Origin: Cerioporus squamosus
Taxonomy: Eukaryota; Basidiomycota; Agaricomycetes; Polyporales; Polyporaceae
NCBI GenBank assembly: GCA_022592435.1
Contig: JABYQS010000006.1
Span: 62,001 to 126,000 of the forward strand
Direction: 5' to 3'
Length of the DNA stretch: 64,000 nt
In this document: piece by piece, positions 11,811 through 22,252 of the stretch
Layout of the letters: every line of letters starts with the position of its first letter
Position numbering within the stretch: position 1 is the first letter of the stretch
Made by a program: the position numbers and the translations under genes
The notes under the pieces: generated by a model
What the model was told of the DNA's origin: nothing
The model's database searches: none
What the model saw: only the letters and a program-made list of their open reading frames with translations

Positions 11811-12906
11811 TTAGTCCTGCATCTCCTCCTGCTGCTGCTGGTCGCGGCCTACCCGTCTCGTCTTCTCGCTCTCGAGCTGGTTGTACAACAGGAAGAGCGC
11901 CTTCTCGTTCGCCTCGGGCGTACCCACGATAGTGAACATGCGCTCGCCCGTCTCATCGTGGGGCTCCTTCGCGATGGAGATCTTCGAGCCTGATAGACGT
12001 CGAATCTCGGTGATTTTAGTCCCATTCCGGCCGATGATGCATCCAACCATGTCTGAGGGGATGGAGATGTTTTGCGTGCGGAGGTTGGTCGGCTGCGGTG
12101 ATGAGGGCGAGTGCGGGGAGGGGGACGTCCGCCCTCGTCCTTCACCGTTGCTCCTGCGGCCCGTTGGGTGCGGTCGGCGACCTGAACGCTCGTCGCCCAC
12201 ACCGGGGTGGAAGAGCACCGTACCAACGCCACGTTCCCAGTCCTCGAGCAGACAGCGGCCAATCTCCTCGATGGCCTGGCCGATGGACTCGGAGGACCCT
12301 TGCACCTCCACGATACGCTCTGTTGACTGCGGCAGCATATCCTTGGAGGCGACCATCCGGGCTCCCGAAGAGTCCTGGATGGCTTTGATCTTCAAGCCGT
12401 TCCGGCCAATCACGCTGCCCATCAGGTTGTGTGAGATGAGGAGACGGATGGCGGTGGTCGGTGAAGAAGAGTTGGAGGTGACGGGGGAGGAGGGGTTTGC
12501 GGAGACGAGTTGGGACACAATGAGGGAGTACGCCTGTATGCGAGATGAGATAGCGGTCGATCAATGCAAATGAACTCTACTCACCTTCGCCACCCCCTCC
12601 ACGGAACCAGTCACAGTCAAGACCCGCTCATGGACGCCGGGGATGACTTTGCTGACACCAGCCTTGACGCCGGTCTGTTCCCGAAGTTCAGCGACGTTCT
12701 TGCCTGCTTTGCCGATGATGACCCCAGCATCCTTGGTGCTAACGAGAGCACGGAGAGTCAAGGTGTCGTTCCCGTTGGGGGAGGGGGAACGAGACTGAGG
12801 GGCAGAGCCTGAAGCGAGAGTTAATCAGGTCAGGAACGGGTAAATTCTCGGCCAGAAACCGAATGTACGCACCAGTGTCGCGAGGAGCGGGAGCGTCGGA
12901 AGGCAT
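11811..12906 (-). CDS. Three-KH-domain RNA-binding protein (Pbp2/Hek2/Rnc1, PCBP/hnRNP K-like)
   Basis: Binds single-stranded poly(C)-type RNA in related proteins and controls mRNA stability or localisation. The short first exon starts at 12906 (MPSDAPAPRDTG), with an intron to about 12808. KH1 has 'DAGVIIGKAGKNVAELREQT', KH2 has 'MGSVIGRNGLKIKAIQDSSG', and KH3 has 'MVGCIIGRNGTKITEIRRLS'. All three keep the GxxG loop (GKAG, GRNG, GRNG), so all should be competent to bind RNA. A Ser/Pro/Arg-rich linker separates KH2 and KH3, and the protein ends with a Gln/Glu-rich tail (DQQQQEEMQD). A second intron falls at about 12515-12590. The three-KH order matches S. pombe Rnc1 and S. cerevisiae Pbp2/Hek2; assignment to one orthologue is inference. 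Confidence 0.88.
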
Positions 12907-13405
12907 GGTGGGGGATGAGGGGGACGAGGGGGAGAAAACGGGATGGAAGGGGCGAAGAGGGAAAGGGGAGGACGATGTGAAGGTGAGTGAGCAAAAGCTT
13001 GCACGACTGTACGCAGGACTTGGCCAGACCGGCGCAGTTTCCCGGCGTTTGCCCTCGCGCGGAGCCTCTTCATTTCGCACTCCGCCGCCCACGCGCCCTC
13101 CCGGCGGCAGCGGCGATACCAGCGCCGACGCGGGCCGTGAATATGACTCGATAACCCTGCGAGGCAGTGGGCACACGAAACACTCAGGCCATCCGGCGGT
13201 TCGAATACATGCATGCATTGTGGTGTACAAGTAAACCGGAGGCTGCAACACCGTCCTCCTCGGCAACGGTAGTATCATATTCGAATGTCGTCCCCAGCTA
13301 ACAGGCATACGAGAGCAATAGGCGTGATACATGGTGTATGTCATGGCACTAATCATAGAGGAGCGCGAGCGCAGACGGCAAGTGCGATAAGCCATGTACT
13401 TCCAT
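12907..13405. other. Intergenic region: KH gene promoter and uL13 3' flank
   Basis: Both flanking genes are on the minus strand. The minus strand just upstream of the KH-gene ATG is pyrimidine-rich (12907-12980), as expected for its promoter/5' UTR. Apparent ORFs here are short and lack family signatures. Confidence 0.4.
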
Positions 13406-14178
13406 CTAGTAGCCAAGCTGCGCCAGCTTTTCGAAGGATGGTGTTGCGTCCGCAAGGGCCTTTTGGCGCAGCTTGAGAGCAGCGGTCTATGCGCGAATCG
13501 CTCAGAGAATGCTAGGCATGACTAGAAAGAACCACTCTCACCTTGCGCTCGTGGAAGGCCAGGGCCTTGACCTTCCTCTTCTCCTCCAGACGGTCGACGA
13601 CGTCCTTGTAGCCCCAGCCAACCTCGTGGGACAGACGCTGCAACGACATCGCGTTCGAATACCGGCCTTGTAACACATAAAGAATGCGACGTACCTTCAC
13701 CGTGCAGTACTTCCGGCCAGGCTTCAACCGCAATACCCTGAGGGCCTCGGGAACTACCATGCGCTTCTTCCGATCGTAGGGAGGGGGACGCCCTCAAACA
13801 ACTTGAGGCGCTCAAGAGCAGCCGCGCCGCGGGCAGTCTTGTGGGGAACCATGCCGCGGATGGCCCGGTAGAGAATCTTCGACGGTGCGCGATGGTGGAA
13901 TGGGCCGGACTTTTTCGGGTTGACGATGTGGCGCTTGTGAAGGAAGTTGTGGTACCGCAGCTGTGTGAGTTGTGTTCAGTCCCATGTTCCCCACACATAT
14001 CGCGAGTGGCCATATGCACCTTGTTGCGGAAGAAGCTGCCGGAAATGTTGATCTCCTCGCACCGAACGACGACAATCTTCTGGCCGTTGAGGATTTGCTT
14101 CGAGATAATCGAAGCAAGGCGGCCCAGAAGATGGCCCTTGCCGTCAATGACAATGGGGGTGGAGGAGAAGGTGGCCAT
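13406..14178 (-). CDS. RPL16: 60S ribosomal protein uL13 (L13a / yeast Rpl16)
   Basis: Structural protein of the large cytosolic ribosomal subunit. The ATG at 14178 begins '[20 protein letters not shown]', then '[18 protein letters not shown]', an intron (about 13961-14021), '[19 protein letters not shown]', '[20 protein letters not shown]' and '[20 protein letters not shown]'. Short introns follow at about 13636-13694 and 13480-13540. The last exon reads '[18 protein letters not shown]' and ends at 13406. Length (about 200 aa) and all conserved blocks match uL13. The introns are 50-65 nt, too short to host box C/D snoRNAs. High, growth-linked expression is expected for a ribosomal gene. Confidence 0.95.
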
Positions 14179-15167
14179 GTCGAGTCTGGATTGCGGGGTA
14201 GAGGAACGCGCGAATTGAGCGTAACTGGGTGAATTCTGAGGCGGAAGAACTGGGAACACACCTAGGGATGGCGAAAGCAATAGATAGAGTACAGCAGTGT
14301 CAGCACGAAGCCGACGAGTATACTTGAGGCTCTCACCTTGACGATCTTGCTGCAGTCGGTAATGGTGGCCGGAGACTGGTACGGTGACAGCCACCGTGAC
14401 TGCTACTGCATAGTTGATCGGCTATTTCCGACACCCAACTCAGCCACCCAACAGGCGTCTATGCATGCCTAAAGTACACCGCGCATATCCTTGTGCTCCT
14501 GTTAGTTAGTCCTCGCTCTAATGTCCCAAGCTCCAGTACTCCCTCCTCTTCCTCTCCCTCCTCCTCCTCTGTGCGATCTTCGCCCTCCTTATGTCACTAG
14601 CACTGTTTCTGCCTCCCAGCGTTCCTCCTCGTGCAACCCTCGATCCAAGCCTGTCTGCTTTCTCGATACGCCTCCCATCCTTCTTCTGCTCCCCTGTCTC
14701 GATCTTCCTCCCACATCGTTCCCCCAGCAGCAAGTGCATGAACTTTGTATGCTGTGGCGCTGCCTTCTATTCAACCGCCTGGCCGTCTGCTACTTCTCCA
14801 TCGACACCCATCCACGATCTTTGTCCGCCTTCTTGGGCCAATATCCGCGGAGCCTTACCTCAGTAGCACATCTGATGTATACCTGAATGCATGTTGAATG
14901 TCAGTTGGTTACGCATGACTTTATGATTTCCGCCGTGTGCACAGTCGAGTACAAACCCCGGGGAAGATACCTCGCAGAGACTCGAACGCGAGGAGGATAT
15001 CTTCAGAGCCAATCCGGATGCGTGGATTGAGGGAACGCGCCCAGAACGCGCCGACGCGTCCGACGGGCGCTTGCAGCAGCGTCGGCCAGTTCCGGCGGGC
15101 GGAGTTGACGTGTGTCCTCGTCGAGCTCTGGTGACCGCGTCCTGCATCCTCTTCCAAAACTACAGCC
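14179..15167. promoter_or_regulatory. Divergent promoter region, uL13 / mitochondrial ACP
   Basis: A 989-nt gap between divergent ATGs. The plus strand from about 14521 to 14720 is strongly C/T-rich (CTCCTCTTCC-type), which generates two overlapping ORFs of 91-121 codons that look like composition artefacts. An intron in the uL13 5' UTR (about 14235-14335) is possible but not provable here. Confidence 0.4.
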
Positions 15168-15785
15168 ATGTTCCGTCTCGCTGCACGCAACTTCGCCGCC
15201 CGCAACGTCAACGTTGCTGCCCGTTCACTCGTGGCTCCCCGTCTTGCTCTCGCAGCGCGCAGCCGGTTCGTTCCTCGTGCAGCGTTCTCCGCGGCGGCGG
15301 GTCTGTCAAAAGAGGAGATTACTACGCGTGTTCTCGACGTGTTAAAGTCGTTTGAGAAGGTCGACCGCTCAAAGGTGCGTAGCATACAGCGTGCATCGTC
15401 AGGCGAACGTCGTACCGTTTGCTAATTGTGACGTGGATGAACAGCTCTCCCCGACAGCGGCGTTCGCGGAGGATCTTGGTTTGGACAGTCTGGATGCGGT
15501 TGAGGTCGTAATGGCTGTCGAGGAGGTACGTCGCACACGGTGATGTTGGCAGCTGGGGTGCTGAGCCAGATATGCAGGAGTTCGCCATTGAGATCCCTGA
15601 CGCGGAGGCGGACGAGATCAAGACGGTGCAGCAAGGCACGTGTACCTTTCCCTGTGGCAATATCTTCTCTGACCCCATGTATCATGTTACAGCTATTGAC
15701 TACATTGCCAAGACACCGGAGGGTGAGCTTCCAAGCACTCGCGCGTGCCCCTTCGTGTTTGCTGACTGTTCTTCCAGCGCACTAG
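15168..15785 (+). CDS. ACP1: Mitochondrial acyl carrier protein (NDUFAB1/Acp1)
   Basis: Carries acyl chains on a phosphopantetheine arm for mitochondrial fatty-acid and lipoate synthesis, and is a subunit of respiratory complex I in filamentous fungi. The ATG at 15168 opens an Arg/Ala-rich presequence ('MFRLAARNFAARNVNVAARS'). The mature domain has 'EEITTRVLDVLKSFEKVD', then after an intron 'AFAEDLGLDSLDAVEVVMAVE', where the serine of DSL is the attachment site, then 'EFAIEIPDAEADEIKTVQQ'. Four small introns are removed; the last exon is only 8 nt, completing '...IAKTPEAH' with the stop at 15783-15785. The very short final exon is easily missed by gene finders. Confidence 0.93.
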
Positions 15786-16159
15786 TCTGTAGTATTAACG
15801 TCCATGTACCGTCCTCGTCTTCTCTAATCGTAATCCCGCTTCCGTTTTGCTGTTCTACTATCTGAAACGCGCAGGGCATGGCATGCTTCTCATGGTCGAG
15901 ACCATTCGGTGCCCACTAGATACAGTTTGATTTGCTGGTGGAGGAAGTGAAGAAGCGAAGAACGCAACTAGCACTCTTGAGGTGCGTGCTGTTCGACACC
16001 ACGGCGTCGTTTCCGAAGCAGTGGAGGCCAGTTACGTTTCTCCTCACCCCTGTATGACCAGAACGTCATAGCTCATCCGGTATATATGCAATGCGGAACA
16101 GTCAGTGATTGCGTCGATTCACTTGCATATCATCCGCTCTAGCCAGCCTGTCCAATACC
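15786..16159. other. Intergenic region, ACP 3' flank and SMP-30 promoter
   Basis: A TATATATG sits near 16081 on the plus strand, about 80 nt upstream of the next ATG, and could be its TATA box. Nothing else is supported. Confidence 0.4.
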
Positions 16160-17504
16160 ATGCCCCTTCGCCGCATCGTTGTCGACAAGCCCTTGCTCAA
16201 GACACAGTGCACCCTAGGGGAAGGTAGGCCAGGCAGCTTGATCATGTAGCGCCACTCGTTGACCGTCATTTAGGACCATTGTATGATCCCCGAACGTCGA
16301 TCTTACACTTCCTAGACATTGAGCAGAACAAAGTACGCTCCCACGTTGATCTCCGTATGTGGTGCTCATCATGCTCCGCGAAGGTTTATCACTACAATGT
16401 TCAGTCACAAGCGCTTCAATGTGAGCAGTTTGAAGACCCCGTTACTTGCCTGGCCCTTAGACGCAACGGCAAAGGTGTACGTGCATGGCGACAGCTCTCT
16501 TCCGGTTGTGGATTCACTGACACGAAGGTGTTCGCAGTTGGCGTGCGCGACAAAGCATGGGTTTGCTCTCATCGAAGACGGCGCCTTGCGATACTTGAGC
16601 CGACCCATTCCAGCGGGTTTCCAGTCGTTCACTCGATTCAACGACGGCGCGTGTGACCAGAAGGGACGTTTCGTTGCAGGGACCTTGTTCAACAAAGGGC
16701 AGGACGTACCCGGACAACTGTACATTTACGACGCCGAACGCGACGTCTGCGAGGTGCTCGACCCCGGGCCGTTCACGGTAGGCTGTTTTCTCAACGATGC
16801 TTCCGTGAGATCGGCTCATAGACACTTGACTTCTCTGCGAAGGACTGCAACGGTCTGGGCTGGGTGGACGGCGGTGAAACCATGTGGGTGCTCTCTAATG
16901 TCTACCTTCTGCCGCGATGTCCCCAGATCTAAGATGCGACTAACTTTAGGCTCTTCACCGATTCGTTCAAGAACAAGATATACGCATACGATTATGAAGA
17001 CGGGAAGGTCTCGCGCAGGCGCGACTTCGTCGATGCCCTGTCACAAGGCCTTCCGGAGGGAACCTACCCGGATGGCCTCTGCATCGATAAGGACGGCGGG
17101 GTGTGGTCGGCACGGTTTGTCCATCCACAGCGTTCCCCGAGGATGCGCTCACACTGATTATCGCACTCTGGGGACGCAGCTGGGGAGGGTCCAGGATTAT
17201 CAGGTACACCCGAGATGGGGAGATGAATCTAGAAGTCTTCTTCCCCACCGCATTACACGTCACGGCCTGCACCTTCGGCGGTAAGTGGTCCCAGCCGTAA
17301 CAATGCCGGGCGATCGCTCACTGCACACTCATTGCATGCGCAGGGCCGGAGAACGACCAGCTGTACGTGACCACGGCGCATTGTGGCGCATGTGGCGGCG
17401 ACGGGAGCAGGCAGTCGTCCTTCCCGGATTCTGGAAACCTGTTCGTTGTCGACCTTTCGGGAGAGTTCGCCGGGGGTGACTGGAGGTTTGAGTTTGCGGG
17501 GTAG
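16160..17504 (+). CDS. SMP-30/gluconolactonase family protein (regucalcin-like)
   Basis: A six-bladed beta-propeller lactonase of the SMP-30 family; such enzymes open sugar lactones with a single divalent metal. The start at 16160 reads 'MPLRRIVVDKPLLKTQCTLG' followed by 'EGPLYDP' after an intron; this Glu is a metal ligand in the family. 'RFNDGACDQKGRFVAGT' holds the substrate-site Asn/Asp region, 'DCNGLGWVDGGE' carries the second metal-binding Asn, and 'TYPDGLCIDKDGGVWSARW' holds the catalytic/metal Asp. The C-terminal blade has 'YVTTAHCG' and ends 'DWRFEFAG' at 17504. At least seven introns are needed. Substrate (gluconolactone versus another lactone) cannot be told from sequence. Confidence 0.88.
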
Positions 17505-18519
17505 ACGGGGGACCACACGCGGCGGTCGCGGTGCTAGAAAGTATGCTTCTAGGTTGATGTGTGGGAGATGAATTAGACAAGACAGACTTCCAAGGATGTA
17601 CCACAGGCACGGCTTGTGAACCGATCGACGGGATATCAAGCAAAAAGGACCGCACGAACTACTGCATCACCGGTGGTTGGTATGCGGTGAAGTCATCTCT
17701 ACAAGAAACCCCCGCCGCTACAACAAGCTTGATGATCAGGGTATGTAGTGGTGAGACCTTCGGTCATATCCACCCTATGTACAGCCCGGAGAGCACGATT
17801 GCTGACGCAGAGGCGCAGCAGCACCGATGATTCCTCCGGATGAGCGTCATGAGACGGAGTCCGAGATCGCGGTTGGGCAGTCGGCCATCCTGGACGATCT
17901 AGACACATGCGTCAGTCACCCAGAAGCTTACTTCCTGCTTCTCCTGGGAGTACGGTGTTAGTAGCTGCTACGATTGCAGGGTTGCAGAGGCATGTTTCTT
18001 GTCAGCAGGCCGGGCAATCCGGGGCAAACACCGCGCTCTCCGATGGATCGTCGTGACATTACCAACGGCCTAGATGCGTGCATTTCTCCAGTGATGGGAG
18101 CGTGATGCGCATGTACATGTAGGACATCGTAGTCATAATTGTATTGACGGCGATGCATGCAGCAACCTGATAATACTTATGGCGTGTAACCTGTCCTAGT
18201 TCATGGTCAACAGGTGGTCTCATCGGCAGAATGACGGACAAATATGATTAGCTGAAAGCAACGTACTGGTATGGCTTAAGAAGATGGGAATGAGAGGGGG
18301 TTGGTGAGTTGTAGGCCTTGGTTGGTTTGATTTTGGTGGTTGAAAAGTCATGGAAGTATCATAGCAGGTTCCCATCTTTGGATTAAAATGAAAGAGGAGA
18401 TCTCCGGTTTTCTCACTCCGAAGAGAAGGTTTCGGTCGCCGCAAACCGCGGGCGCTTCCCAGGAAACAGCGCAAGCTGGTCGTGTAGCCGCCCATTACAG
18501 CCTACAGCGAGCGACCACC
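17505..18519. other. Intergenic region, no convincing gene
   Basis: About 1 kb between two plus-strand genes. A short open stretch on the plus strand (about 17830-17959, 'MIPPDERHETESEIAVGQSA') looks protein-like but has no partner exons I can join. The minus strand at 18220-18495 is open only through pyrimidine-rich sequence. The last 100 nt should hold the promoter of the bL17m gene. Confidence 0.3.
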
Positions 18520-19525
18520 ATGAAGCATGGGGTCGCCTTCCGCAAGTTCTCGAGGACATCCTCGCACAGGATGCTCATGCTCCGGTGTGCTCTTATGCTA
18601 CTCTCTGCCTGGCTTTCCTCTCATATTATGCTAGAAACCTTGTGACGTCCCTCATCCAGCACGAGCAGATCAAGACCACATTCCCCAAAGCGCAGGATGC
18701 TGCCAGGCTGGCAGAGAAGGTGCGCCCCCATTCCATCTGCATTCCGTACTAATCATGATGTGAATCGCTTGCAGCTTATCACCCTGGGCAAGAAGGGTGA
18801 CCTCCCAGCGTTCCGTCGGGCCGCAGGTTTCCTCCTGAACCAATCGCTCGTTCCCAAAGTATTCACCGAGCTCGCGCAGCGGTATGCCGAGCGGCCTGGA
18901 GGTTACACGCGGGTACACAAGTTCGGCAACCGTCCAGGAGACAATGCACCCCACGCTGTGCTGGAGCTCGTGGACAACCCACGAGACTTGCGCTTCGCGA
19001 TGACAGCGCGTGCAGTGGGCTGGGAGTTGTTGGGCAAGAAGGTGGGGCAGCAGGGTCCCAAGGCCGTGGTCGCATCCGGCATCCCTGAAGTCGAGGAGGT
19101 CATTGAGCGGGAGGTGGAGACTGGGCCCCATGAACGAGGACAACTGCGGCCGATTACGAGAAGGAATCTGCAGAAAGTTCTCAAGTACCGAGGAGAGGAT
19201 GGGATGGAGAAGCTGACCAAGTTGGCCGAAGACCATGTCGTACGTCCTCCCGTATCTCTCATGCCGTACCCCTGCACACCTATTGGCACAGGACACGCTC
19301 TTGGCGCAGCCACTTGCTCTGAAAGATATCGTTGCGGCCAAGGAGAAGAAGGGCAAGTCGTTCGAGAGTCTTCGTCTCAAAGCCGGTCAGACAGTACCTG
19401 GCGGCGTACGGAGCACCTTCCACCTCGCTCAGGGCGCCCTGGGCCGCGATAATCCTGGCCGCTGGCGGTGGTCTAACCGCCAAAAGCTTGGTGTAGACAA
19501 GACTACTGTATGGAACCAGATATGA
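18520..19525 (+). CDS. MRPL8: Mitochondrial ribosomal protein bL17m (yeast Mrpl8)
   Basis: Large-subunit mitoribosomal protein homologous to bacterial L17. The start at 18520 gives '[20 protein letters not shown]', matching the L17 N-terminus (M-x-H-x(3)-x-K-L-x-R-x(3)-H-R). After introns come '[20 protein letters not shown]' and '[19 protein letters not shown]', the bacterial-type 'I.TT..KAKE..' and 'LITL.KK.....R.A' blocks. A long C-terminal extension after '[20 protein letters not shown]' is typical of fungal Mrpl8. An intron falls at about 19240-19292, and the stop is at 19523-19525. Confidence 0.9.
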
Positions 19526-20718
19526 TCGTATAATACTAATCACGCTGCACTGCATCCACATCCAGAAATCGCTCGCCGCCTGCATGTCGTCAGTGTCTAG
19601 CCATTCAATGCCATCGGCTACCTGGCAGCATTAGTCTCCATCTGGACTGGCCACCCACGGTAAAACCGGGAGGCTTGCTGCAATACTACGTACGTGGGCA
19701 TTCTCTACAAGTTGCCATGCTGCATGTCTCTTTTCTCGCCGATGCATCCAACCGATGAGTCCTTCCCTGCGTCCGGGAGCGATAGGCGTGACAGGGCTGT
19801 CCCACGTCGTGGTGCATTCGGGTCGGTCAGCCGGGACAGAGGTGCGTCGCAGAAGACGTTGCCCAGGTCGAGAGCTTCCACCGGCTCTTGCGCGGTTTTA
19901 CCTGTCGATATCGCTCACGGCGGACCAACTCATCGTTCTTTCTATAGGTGGTGAGAGAGCTGGCGTTGCGCAGGGCCGAACTCTTCAAGGATATGAAAGC
20001 CGAGGCGAGATTGTGAAGCCGTAGTCATGTGAGTCCCGCCCTCAAACAATATGCATACTCCCCGCCGTCAGTCTTGAATTACAGTGGTCATTGCAGCGAG
20101 ACGCCGTCAGCCATGCCGAAGACCCCACCTAGCACACATGTCAGTGCCAAGAATTCAAAGAGTCGCGACACCAACCCCGGTGTCTCCCTTGCGTTCATTC
20201 ATTCTTCGGATCCACCTTATCCAAGCGTTCGAACCGGCCTTGAATACAGCGACTTGAGCGTGGGGTTCGAGGGTGAGCGCTCTATCTCTTGGCCGACGCA
20301 ATACTTTCCGATAGTGTCGCTACTCAACAGAAGGCGATTCACAAGTAGCGTCCCCTTGACGAGCCGCCCGCTTACACCGACGTCTGCGATGCCGCAGCTG
20401 AACGCCGTGAGCAATTGTACGTCTCTCCAGTCTCGGTTTCAAAGACAAGTCTGTTAACAAGTATCTCAGTCCTGCCACGCCCCTCGCAGTTGTTCTGCTG
20501 CCTCAAGGACAACGATGGCAAGTCCAGGCCACTTTGCGCTGCTACTCCTTCGCGCTCGCAACAGTCTTCGATGGCGGATGAGTCGCAGAACGGTCGATAG
20601 GCGACATCGTCAACACCCCATTTGCACGTCCAAGCCGAGTAAGTACTAGACATCGGACACGACATAACTCTGTCTACTGCCATACGAGGCTTCTCTCCTC
20701 CCAGCCTGAGCTTCACGA
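19526..20718. other. Intergenic region with unresolved coding-like segments
   Basis: Two plus-strand stretches look protein-like. One spans about 19755-20020 in several frames, with one frame ending '...ELALRRAELFKDMKAEARL'. The other spans about 20116-20600, beginning 'MPKTPPSTHVSAKNSKSRDT' and, in another frame, containing 'DEPPAYTDVCDAAAERREQ' and ending '...SSMADESQNGR' at 20600. I could not connect them with consistent introns and recognise no family. They may be an orphan gene or a decayed one. Confidence 0.25.
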
Positions 20719-21924
20719 TCAGAACGAGCTGGCGGCGACCAAGTCGTCCGCATTCAGCCAGTCCGCACCGTTCTCCAACAACACCCGCCACACATTCTCC
20801 CGCGCATATATCGGCCAGGCCGGGGTGTCCCAGAAACGCGCCGCGATCCCGCGAGCATGCGCGTCTCCGACGAACTGCGTGATGTTCGTCACCTGCTCGT
20901 CGGTGATGTTACCGATGCCGCTCCATCCGACCGCAGTCTCGTAATCCGTCGACGCGAGTGGGGACAAGGTCGGGTCCCATGTCGTATTCAAGGAGGGGTC
21001 GGTGAGCTGCATGAGCGGCGCGTCGAAGAAGTAGTCGCGTGGGGACAGAGCCTTGACCTGCTCGAGAGGGGAGTTTCCTGTTCCGACGACTGTTACCGCG
21101 GACTGGGTGAGGGTCCCGTTGGCGAAGGTGGTGAGGTAGCCGGCAGCGCGGAGGGGCTGGAGTGCCTTCAGTATGAAAGGCAAAGCCCTGCCGGACGACG
21201 TCATGAACGCTCATCAAAAGGGAGCAACATAACTCACTCGACGCCATCGGTTTTGATGTCTACTAGGAGCTGCAGTGGTGTCCCACCTGAGGTGTCGAAT
21301 ACACCACTGTACATTCTTCAGTGAGCACTTTCGGCGTAACTTCAGCTATGGAAGGGATACTGACTTTGGGCTAGTGTTGTTAACAGTAAACGCATTTTTC
21401 GGGTTTTGCTTGTCCAGGATCTGTAGCAAGGGCTGAACATACAACGAGTCGAATGTGCGATCCTTCGTCAGCGCCCCAGGCTCGTGCCCGACCTATCGCC
21501 ATGACCTCATTAGCATGCACATCAGCTCGACCTGCTCGCAATGTGCACTCACAAACAGAGTCTCGTTTATAAGCGACACATCCGCTTCCACGCTCGCGAC
21601 ACCATAGCTCAGCGCGGTCAGCAGCGGCACGTCCCTCCAGTCTTCAAGTTCTCGTAGCGATCCGGTCGCAGGTCACATGGGCGTGCCAGATATCGGTGGA
21701 ATTAGAAGGCGCATACATTGGCAACACCAAGTGCTTCAGCGAAGCGACTCACAATCGTTGTGCGAGTGAATGGCCTTCGGCATGATACCCTGCGTGAACT
21801 GCGTGGGGTACTGCAGAAGCTTCGAGTTCGACGATTCCAATTGCGCAATCGCCTGGTTGACTCCCGGTTTCGCGAGCACCAAGGCGGGGAGGGCCGCAAG
21901 GATACTAACGAATGTGGCCTTCAT
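20719..21924 (-). CDS. Secreted PLC-like phosphodiesterase family protein (AIM6-like)
   Basis: The ATG at 21924 begins a clear signal peptide, 'MKATFVSILAALPALVLAKP'. Then comes 'GIMPKAIHSHND' before an intron; this H-S-H-N-D resembles the metal/active-site opening of AIM6-type PLC-like TIM-barrel phosphodiesterases. 'VASVEADVSLINETLFVGHE' carries the second conserved acidic/His region. Later exons have 'LQLLVDIKTDGVETLPFILK' and the C-terminal 'NGADWLNADDLVAASSF', ending at 20719. Several N-x-S/T sites are present. The length of roughly 330 aa fits the family. Yeast Aim6 is uncharacterised; secretion here is inferred from the signal peptide. A CATATAAGG at 21979-21987 on the minus strand is a likely TATA box about 60 nt upstream. 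Confidence 0.8.
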
Positions 21925-22252
21925 GCTGCGTGGTGAGGACGAGGATGAGCTTGGGCCTTCTACATCGTCGTCGCTGGCCTTATATGCTGGGCCTAACGGA
22001 CAGCGCGACAAGCCCGGACGCGAACGCGCCGTCTGATGCGACGCACGTTCCTTCGTCAGCGATGCACCGCGCCGTGCTAGGCTAGGCCACATGCCCAACG
22101 TAATCAGTGCGCACTGAACGTTCTTTGCCACCGAAGCTCGAGAAGAGTAGGGCCCAAATCAGGTTGTTGATGGTACATATAATACACTCGGTGCGCTAAT
22201 GTTACAATCGTATAGTATTACTCTTCTCCGTCCATCAGCTGTGCAACGCTCT
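21925..22252. promoter_or_regulatory. AIM6-like gene promoter; dehydrogenase 3' flank
   Basis: Both neighbours are on the minus strand. The TATA-like CATATAAGG (21979-21987) is the only clear element. Confidence 0.4.

Noticed and set aside
14521..14886. Overlapping plus-strand ORFs of 91-121 codons between uL13 and ACP
   Set aside because: C/T-rich promoter/5' UTR composition produces Pro/Ser/Leu-rich frames without stops; no family signature.
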